A DNA stretch of 40,909 nt, taken from CAYFLR01 sp964343805. GTDB lineage: Bacteria > Bdellovibrionota_B > Oligoflexia > CAYFLR01. How positions within the stretch are numbered: position 1 is the first letter of the stretch; each line of letters opens with the position of its first letter. The DNA lies in the NCBI GenBank assembly GCA_964343805.1, contig CAYFLR010000052.1:1-40909 (forward strand), read 5' to 3'. The notes beneath the pieces are model-generated. The model searched no databases. It saw only the letters and a list, made by a program, of their open reading frames with translations, and had not been told where the DNA came from. Of this stretch, positions 35,011-40,909 are shown one piece after another. The position numbers and the translations under genes were made by a program.

Positions 35011-36350
35011 ATGTCCGAAGTTATGGATATGATCGAGCACAAGTCTGCCAACCAAGATGAAAAAACCGTAGTTATTGAAGAAGAAACGATAGATGAAGAA
35101 AAAATGGAAGAGAAAGTGGAAGAGGTAAAAGGGCGTTATCAGAACGATGCCGTTCAAATATATTTGCGTCAGATTGGGACCTCATCACTTTTATCCAGGA
35201 AGATGAAACTGCTCTGGCGCAAGTGGTGGAAGAGGGTGAATTAGAGCTAATCGATATATTATTAGGTAATGCTCTCGGTACCAATCTCTTTCTGACAGTT
35301 TTTGATGAGTACACTTATGGTGCTTTAAAAGCTGAGCAGGTGGTGATGGGTACAGATAGCTTAGTAGCTGATGAGCAAGATGTGGATGAAGTCTTGTCGA
35401 AAATTATTCGAAAGTTTAAAAGGCTAGCTAAAAAGTCATCGGGACGTCGTGAGTTGATTAAACTGGTCAAAGATATGAATCTTAAGCCACAAATAATATA
35501 CAAAGTGATTTCTGCCTTAAATAGTGATGGGGCCTTTGAATCCGCTGGACTATTAAAGGTGCATAATCCTAACCTGCAAAAAAGAACACTTTTGAAAAAA
35601 CTAGACGGCACTCTACATAAGATCAAACTGGCTAAGAATCAGCTCATAGAAGCCAATTTACGATTGGTGGTGAGCATTGCCAAGCGCTACATTGGCCACG
35701 GGATAGCGCTTTTGGATCTCATTCAAGAGGGGAATATCGGTCTGATGCGGGCTGTTGATAAGTTTGAATTTCGGAAAGGATGTAAATTTAGCACTTATGC
35801 TCATTGGTGGGTGAGACAAGCCATAACTAGATTAATAGCAGATCAATCTAGAACCATCCGTATTCCTGTCCATATGGTTGAAAGGTTCAACCGAATTGTT
35901 CGTATGAGAAGAACCTTTGTGCAGAAGATGGGAAAAGAACCCACTGTTAAGCAAATAAGTAAGGAAGTTGGCTTGAGTGTTAATCAAGTGAAAAAGGTTT
36001 TTCAAATTGCAAAAGAGCCACTTTCCATGGAAACTCCATTAGGCAGTGAGGATAACAATGTGGTGGGAGATATCTTGGTTGATCCATTTGCTCGGTCCAC
36101 GATTGATATATTAGTTGATCGCAGCTTAGGGGAGCAAACAGATAAGATCTTAGCCACGCTGAACAGCAGAGAAGAGAAAGTGCTGCGTATGCGTTTTGGT
36201 GTTGGTGAAAAAGATGATTACACTCTGGAAGAAGTGGGTAAGAACTTCAATGTTACCAGAGAAAGAATTCGTCAGATAGAATCCAAAGCTTTGGCGAAAC
36301 TAAGGCATCCCCAAAGAAATAAACCGCTTGAAGTGTTTATGGATTATTAG
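35011..36350 (+). CDS. RpoD-like sigma-70 factor, frameshifted near its 5' end
   Basis: RNA polymerase sigma factor. After an acidic N-terminus (residues 1-40) comes region 1.2 (AVQIYLRQIGTSSLLSR), where the frame breaks at about 35199. Adding one base there would read SREDETALAQVVEEGELELI, the expected continuation, and give 446 residues in all. Downstream are region 2 (LIEANLRLVVSIAKRYIGHG, LLDLIQEGNIGLMRAVDKFE, YAHWWVRQAITR, RTIRIPVHM), region 3 (GKEPTVKQISKEVGLS) and region 4 (EEKVLRMRFGVG, VTRERIRQIESKALAKLRHP). It is shorter than typical primary RpoD and lacks a full region 1.1, so it may be a group-2 paralogue. As written, the 35011 frame stops at 35244 and the rest is open from GTG 35223. 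The 3' end overlaps the convergent protease gene by 14 bases. Confidence 0.85.
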
Positions 36351-37587
36351 AACTTTTGGTTCGGGTTCCTACGGGGTTGGGCGGAAAGATAACATCAGTG
36401 CAATTTGACTTATAGCACTCGAAGTATTTTGAAAGAATAAGGCGGGTGCTAGGGTTAGAATCTCCCTCCTTCAATAGTCTTAAATTGTCATTCGCGGTGA
36501 TCTGAAAGTAATGATCATAAATGCGAATGGCGGAGATAAAAGTAGTGAGCATATTAATCTGAGTGTTAGGGACCTTGGCGATCATGTTAATAACTCCAAG
36601 AATGCTTTCCTGGGCACTATTTTCAAAAAGTGGGCCTCCACTGGCCCCATTGTGAGCATCAATCACATTGGTGGTGATCATGAGTCTTGAATCTCCTTCA
36701 TCAATACTCTTCGCAAAGCTAATATAGTTACCGGTGGTGGTGATTCGACCTAATTTACCCGTACTAAAATTTAACTCTTTGGTAGTAAAATCGTTCACGG
36801 GGGTGGATTGAAGTTGTTCTTCAACTGCTATGTGCTCCTTGGGGTATTTTTTAGAGGTAGAAAAACCGGCAAGGAACACTCTTCCTTGGGTAGAGGATAA
36901 AATGGAGCCTTCGACCTTTTGATAAAAATGTCTGGAGGTGGCATTTTCTAGAGCCAGGTCTTCTAGAAAAACCGATTCATTGCTTTTTATAATCTCTTTT
37001 CTTTTAAACTGAAAAAAATCTGAAAACTCGTTTTTACGTTTGGGAGTGAGTTTCCCTATGACTGCGTCAAAGTCTAAGCTGTATTCCTGGGGATAGTTGG
37101 ATACGATGGAAACTTGATACTCTTGCTTAGGACCGGCAGGAGCAGTGCCACGAAAACTTGCGGCATATCCAGGGCAAAGTTGCTCTTTATTTAGAACTGC
37201 CTTTTTTAGGACTTCTTTAATCAGGTGACTCGACTTTTGACTTTTCCAGGTAGAAACATCCAAGGGATGGGTTCTGTTTAAGATTTTAATGCAACTTTCT
37301 AGTACATGATAGTTAGTAATGAAATAGCCATTCTTATCAATGAGAAATCCGCTACCATGTTCTTTACTGGTGTAGTTCTCTGGATTATTATCCTTATACT
37401 TGGCTATTTGAATCATAAAGGTTTTACGGCTGATGCTATGAGGGTCAAAAAGAGCATTCTTTGCCTGAAACCAATCATTATGAAAAAGTGTGGCTCCTCC
37501 CACATCTTTGTTCCCAGAAGGAGCTTCTGTATGGGTCTTGCATGCCCAAAGTGCTAATATTGATAAAAAGCTAATAAAAACTCTCAT
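36337..37587 (-). CDS. Trypsin/V8-like serine protease, probable lipoprotein
   Basis: Secreted protease of the chymotrypsin fold, 416 residues. The signal peptide ends LALWAC (Cys16), so lipidation is likely. The triad is visible: His94 in GYFITNYHVLESC, Asp172 or 174 in SLDFDAVIGKL, and Ser316 in NGASGGPLF. Relative to compact V8/trypsin-2 proteases there are long insertions between Asp and Ser (~180-300). The last ~70 residues form a helical end with a Cys pair (FECYKSNC). It stands alone, convergent with the sigma factor gene and divergent from the sensor kinase. A role in breaking down prey or envelope proteins is possible but not shown. Confidence 0.88.
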   Translation of the reverse strand: MRVFISFLSILALWACKTHTEAPSGNKDVGGATLFHNDWFQAKNALFDPHSISRKTFMIQIAKYKDNNPENYTSKEHGSGFLIDKNGYFITNYHVLESCIKILNRTHPLDVSTWKSQKSSHLIKEVLKKAVLNKEQLCPGYAASFRGTAPAGPKQEYQVSIVSNYPQEYSLDFDAVIGKLTPKRKNEFSDFFQFKRKEIIKSNESVFLEDLALENATSRHFYQKVEGSILSSTQGRVFLAGFSTSKKYPKEHIAVEEQLQSTPVNDFTTKELNFSTGKLGRITTTGNYISFAKSIDEGDSRLMITTNVIDAHNGASGGPLFENSAQESILGVINMIAKVPNTQINMLTTFISAIRIYDHYFQITANDNLRLLKEGDSNPSTRLILSKYFECYKSNCTDVIFPPNPVGTRTKSSNNP

Positions 37588-37712
37588 TTACGTCCTTTAA
37601 AAATGACAAGCTGCCTCAGTGAACTCGTCGGAAAAAATGTGCTTTTCTTAAGGTCTTCTTTGGAATACCTTGTTATTATTACAATATCTAAAAACATATA
37701 TATGGAATTATA

Positions 37713-39485
37713 GTGGGTGATTTTATTATTGCCATAAAAGGGTTGGCTCATAATATCTGTCTCTTTTTGGCGCTGGCATTAATTCACATCTTTTGTTCTT
37801 CATTGATTCCTAAAAAATCAAGATGGATGTTTCCATTGACGGTGGGAGGGAGCTTTGCCCTCATTGCCTTTGTGGGAATGACCCTGCCTGTTGAAATAAT
37901 TCCGGGAGTGAAAATTGATGGTAGAATTCTTATTGTAGGAATTGCAGGAGCTTTTTATGGACCGGTGGCTGGGTTGTTTACTGGAGGCCTAGTAACGCTT
38001 ATTCGGATCTTTATGGGGGGAAATTTAGTATTATTGGGAAGTCTGGGTATTATGGGAGGAGCAGGAGTTGGGATCCTTTTTTGGTATAAAAAATGGTTGA
38101 AATCCGACTACCCAATAGTTCCTTTAATTTTGCTGGGGGCTTTACTCACTTTCCAGGCTCAAATATGGATCCCTGTTTTCTTTCCCCTGGAGAAAGCTAT
38201 GGTTCTATTACTAAAGATTGCTCCAGTTGGCTTTTTACTCTACCCATCTGGAGCACTTGGGATAGGGTTATTGATTTCTCATGCTAACCTGAGTCGAAGA
38301 TTGCAAGACGAGATTATAATAAATGAGAGAAAGTTAAATCAGGCTTCTAAACTTGCTGGTATAGGAACATTAGCTGCGGGGATTGCGCATGAGTTGAATA
38401 ATCCACTGTCCTCTATTCTTGGCTTTGCTGAACGAATTCAGGCTCAGACTAAGGAGCCCCAGACTAAGGAGCGAGCCGAGCGGATTATAAATAACTCTCA
38501 AAGAATGTCTTTAATTATTAAGAGTCTACTGCAATATGCTCGTAAATCTAGGAGAGGACAATTAGATAGAGTGGATGTGAATGAGGTCATTAATCGTTCC
38601 TTGGTCATCTATCGAAAACAGCTAGAACTAGAAAATATTAATTTATATCTTAAGTTATCAGATCATCCTGTTTTCATTGAATGCAATGGCAATGAGCTTG
38701 AGACCATATTTCATAATATGGTTCAAAATTCCCAAGATGCTTTCAAAGAAGTTATGGATACACGAAATAAGGAGTTATCCATTTCTTTGCGGGTTATAGA
38801 GTCTCAAGTTGTAATCACCATAAAAGATAACGCGAGTGGGATGGAGCCGGAACGACTGGGTCAAATTTTTGACCCATTTTATACCACCAAAGATGTGGGA
38901 AAAGGGACCGGTTTGGGAATGTCAATCACATCAGGAATTGTAGAGAAATATAAAGGAACTATACAAGCAGAGAGTGCATTGAACGAGGGCACTGTTGTTA
39001 CTATTTCATTTCCTATAGCTATAAATGAAAATAAACAGATGACTATCCAAGGGGATAAACCCTTTGATTCTTTGGTAGAGAGCGCTCCTTCTATTGAAAA
39101 ACGATCCATATTGGTTATTGAGGATGAGGAAGATTTGCTTGAATTGGTTCAAGATGTCCTGTCAGAGCGTTTTGAAGTAACAGTGAGTCATCAGCCTAAA
39201 GAGGCCATGCTAAAAATGGATGAATGTTCCTATGATTTAATTCTTACTGATTTAAAAATGCCTCATATGACGGGTTTAGAATTTATAAAGTGGAGTAAGA
39301 AAAAACACCCCAACCTCCCGATCATTCTAATTACCGGAATGCCTGAAGAAGATAGTGAAGTTCAAGAGGCACTCAAGTTAGGTGTAGATGGATTGCTGCT
39401 GAAACCTTGGAGTGTTGAGGATTTATTAGTTAAGGTGCAGAAAGTCTTGCTACCCCGACCAGAAAAACCGATTCTACTCGATTAA
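37713..39485 (+). CDS. Hybrid sensor histidine kinase (5TM-LYT sensor, kinase, receiver)
   Basis: Inner-membrane sensor kinase of 590 residues. Residues ~8-190 hold about six hydrophobic segments with the 5TMR-LYT pattern (GVKIDGRILIVGIAGAFYGP, then GLVTLIRIFMGG), as in LytS-type sensors. The HisKA helix has the phosphorylated His226 in AAGIAHELNNPLSS. HATPase motifs follow: N box HNMVQNSQDAF, G1 DNASGMEPE, F/G2 PFYTTKDVGKGTGLGMSI. A receiver (~463-580) has acidic IEDEEDLL, the phosphoryl acceptor Asp513 in LILTDLKMP, and Lys in LLLKPW. There is no output domain, so a downstream phosphotransfer partner elsewhere is expected. Start GTG 37713 has only a weak GGA site. The gene stands alone. Confidence 0.93.
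   Translation: MGDFIIAIKGLAHNICLFLALALIHIFCSSLIPKKSRWMFPLTVGGSFALIAFVGMTLPVEIIPGVKIDGRILIVGIAGAFYGPVAGLFTGGLVTLIRIFMGGNLVLLGSLGIMGGAGVGILFWYKKWLKSDYPIVPLILLGALLTFQAQIWIPVFFPLEKAMVLLLKIAPVGFLLYPSGALGIGLLISHANLSRRLQDEIIINERKLNQASKLAGIGTLAAGIAHELNNPLSSILGFAERIQAQTKEPQTKERAERIINNSQRMSLIIKSLLQYARKSRRGQLDRVDVNEVINRSLVIYRKQLELENINLYLKLSDHPVFIECNGNELETIFHNMVQNSQDAFKEVMDTRNKELSISLRVIESQVVITIKDNASGMEPERLGQIFDPFYTTKDVGKGTGLGMSITSGIVEKYKGTIQAESALNEGTVVTISFPIAINENKQMTIQGDKPFDSLVESAPSIEKRSILVIEDEEDLLELVQDVLSERFEVTVSHQPKEAMLKMDECSYDLILTDLKMPHMTGLEFIKWSKKKHPNLPIILITGMPEEDSEVQEALKLGVDGLLLKPWSVEDLLVKVQKVLLPRPEKPILLD
38445..38474 (+). repeat. 15-bp in-frame tandem duplication in the kinase gene
   Basis: Two consecutive 15-base units starting CAGACTAAGGAGC (38445 and 38460) differ only at the last two bases. 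They encode QTKEP-QTKER, in the turn between the two helices of the HisKA dimerisation domain. Confidence 0.7.
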
Positions 39486-40711
39486 TCCTTTTTAAGACTT
39501 TGACAGTATCCATTGGGTTTAACCTTAAGCCAATCCTCAAATTCGTTTACAATCTCAATGTCTTTTTGAGAAGGATCTAACTCATCAACTTTTAGGTAGC
39601 GCTTATCAGCGTAAAACTTCTCGTCATCAGTTTTATCGTTTTGGGAAAAAATGACTTGAACCCCTTTTCGACTGCCAATACTATTTATTTCACAGGTTCC
39701 TTTCTCAACTTTAGACGCTTTTCTAGAGGCAGTGAGAGTTATTTTATTACAATAATCGGGAAAAAGTTCATAACAATAATCATATAATAAACCAGTCATA
39801 AAAACATCTTTGCCTTGCCATTTAGAAGTCAATTCTAATTCATTGGATAAGCGATCACATCCAGTCAGCTGGGTGGTTTGCATATTAAATAGTGGGGCTC
39901 TTAATTTGGCATCAAAGTCGACATTATAGTCCACAGAAGTTTTGAATGGCTTAATCCCTGTAATGGAAATTTGTCCTTCAAAATATTTACCTGGGGTACC
40001 TGAGTTTTTTTGAATAGATAATCTGCCACTTTGATTGTCTCCCTTGTAATCAAGCCATCCAGTAGAAACGTGAGGAACATAACTCCAACGATGTTGGGTA
40101 ACTTTATTCTCTTTATCACAACCGTAGACCAATACACTTAATAAGGGAAAATTTTTATCGCTAAATTTATGCTCACCCCCGAGTTGGATAGGGTCTAGGC
40201 AGGTTTTGTCATTTTTTTCATAACAAAATGAGATGATAGAGAACAAATCTTTCTCCGGGCAAACCTTTTCTAATATGGATTTAGGTGGGGTTGTATCTAC
40301 AGCTAAGTCCTCGCCTGCACATATAAATGAGCGAAAATATTTAATCGGTGAGGGTATGATTTCCATATATAGTTTAGAAAACAACCAGATATTAACGCCT
40401 GTATCTTTTCCTTCTTTGGCAATCTGCAAAGGATATTTTGAATCCTGAGATTGGCACTTATCTTCCGTACATGGACTTAACTCAATAGATGTTGAAATTG
40501 GCATTGGCTTGTCGGCAGCATCTTGATTTTGAATAGCATCGTTATTGCCATCAGTATTTTCACTTGAATTCTGAGCATTATTTTTTGCTTTGGTATTTAT
40601 TTTTTTACTTTTAATATGAGAAACATTTGGCTCTCCACAATTTTGATAAAAATAGGTTAAAAAAATGAGTAAAAATAACGTGCTTGTCAAGACAACATGT
40701 TGTTTTTCCAT
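39482..40711 (-). CDS. Unknown Cys-rich lipoprotein
   Basis: I do not recognise this 409-residue protein. The N-terminal hydrophobic segment (8-22) runs into YQNCGEP (Cys25), a lipobox variant with Asn before Cys that I associate with Bdellovibrionota-like lipoproteins. A low-complexity Asn/Asp/Lys linker (35-70) leads to a secreted domain with many Cys (about 16), often spaced as likely disulfide pairs (SPCTEDKCQS, FICAGE, KVCPEKD, FCYEKNDKTC), and beta-strand-like segments later. GAGGT at 40719-40723 (minus) precedes the ATG. Its stop shares the TTAA tetramer with the kinase stop. No enzymatic motif is seen. Confidence 0.75.
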   Translation of the reverse strand: MEKQHVVLTSTLFLLIFLTYFYQNCGEPNVSHIKSKKINTKAKNNAQNSSENTDGNNDAIQNQDAADKPMPISTSIELSPCTEDKCQSQDSKYPLQIAKEGKDTGVNIWLFSKLYMEIIPSPIKYFRSFICAGEDLAVDTTPPKSILEKVCPEKDLFSIISFCYEKNDKTCLDPIQLGGEHKFSDKNFPLLSVLVYGCDKENKVTQHRWSYVPHVSTGWLDYKGDNQSGRLSIQKNSGTPGKYFEGQISITGIKPFKTSVDYNVDFDAKLRAPLFNMQTTQLTGCDRLSNELELTSKWQGKDVFMTGLLYDYCYELFPDYCNKITLTASRKASKVEKGTCEINSIGSRKGVQVIFSQNDKTDDEKFYADKRYLKVDELDPSQKDIEIVNEFEDWLKVKPNGYCQSLKKD

Positions 40712-40732
40712 GGTTAAACCTCATGGGTAGCT

Positions 40733-40738
40733 ATTATA
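40733..40738 (-). promoter_or_regulatory. Candidate -10 box for the Cys-rich lipoprotein
   Basis: On the minus strand TATAAT lies 21 bases before the ATG, which would give a short leader with the GAGGT ribosome binding site. No good -35 is found. The remaining bases to the window end show no gene. Confidence 0.35.
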
Positions 40739-40909
40739 AATTCTTGAAGGGTATTTACGATCTTCTCGTAAGGAGAATGAATAAAATTGAAGTCTTTAGA
40801 AAATTCTTATCATTTTAAGCACATAGGGAGTATTAAAATTTGGGTGAAATTTTGCTTTGCGGAATGATTAGGGGATAAAAAAAGCGATTACCGGGGGGGC
40901 GCCAAGCCC

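Noticed and set aside
35185..35205. Programmed -1 ribosomal frameshift
   Set aside because: No X-XXY-YYZ slippery heptamer in frame at the shift, and a single missing G explains it fully.
35011..35244. Separate small gene encoding a 77-residue protein
   Set aside because: Its sequence is the acidic start and region 1.2 of the sigma factor, and the tail after LLSR is out-of-frame translation.
40890..40909. GC-rich end of the window as part of an RNA gene
   Set aside because: Only a few bases visible, no structure can be judged.

Overview
This window is a dense, roughly 38-40% GC (eyeballed) stretch of a Gram-negative bacterial chromosome. The outer membrane is implied by a CMP-Kdo synthase (LPS), a LolC/E-type permease, a beta-barrel porin, a peptidase with a C-terminal outer-membrane barrel, and many lipoproteins. 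The low GC, the 'QNCG'-type lipobox, the abundant secreted and lipoprotein enzymes, and the extra Mot/Fli-like genes suggest Bdellovibrionota (Bacteriovoracia/Oligoflexia-like). That placement is inference; no rRNA is present to test it. A 10-N run inside one gene shows the assembly is a draft. No stretch longer than 300 bases lacks a gene, and I saw no tRNA, rRNA, CRISPR array or insertion sequence.

Layout. 1-12.7 kb (+ strand): rplQ, a small OB-fold-like lipoprotein, polA (its proofreading site looks dead), a strong hairpin leader, a FapA/DUF342 protein, a CpoB-like TPR lipoprotein, tsaD, rsmA, a zinc peptidase/propeller/barrel protein, and a basic-tailed helical protein. 12.7-13.9 kb (-): a LolC/E-like permease. 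14.0-19.3 kb (+): a tightly overlapped operon purB-purF-kdsB-rnhB-yraN-prmA. 19.5-20.5 kb: a strongly expressed porin-like gene with its own terminator. 20.6-27.1 kb (-): a nucleoside-salvage cluster (Nudix hydrolase, a lipoprotein with a decayed PHP domain, deoB, deoA, purine nucleoside phosphorylase). 27.2-31.6 kb (-): a motor-like operon made of a PEGA lipoprotein, a MotA-like protein, a MotB-like protein, and one protein that joins a FliF-type ring domain to FliG. 31.8-40.7 kb: metG, an unknown membrane protein, an RpoD-like sigma factor broken by a one-base frameshift, a trypsin-like lipoprotein protease, a hybrid sensor kinase, and a Cys-rich lipoprotein.

How the genes work together. 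The salvage cluster would split nucleosides into free bases and (deoxy)ribose-1-phosphate, and DeoB would then feed the sugar into central metabolism. The motor-like operon is the best candidate for an undescribed system. It pairs a proton-channel stator (MotA/MotB-like) with a single-polypeptide rotor (membrane ring domain plus FliG torque domain), and no other flagellar genes are nearby. Other points of interest are the perfect 23-bp hairpin whose arm recurs 8.4 kb away, and several convergent gene pairs whose stop codons overlap.
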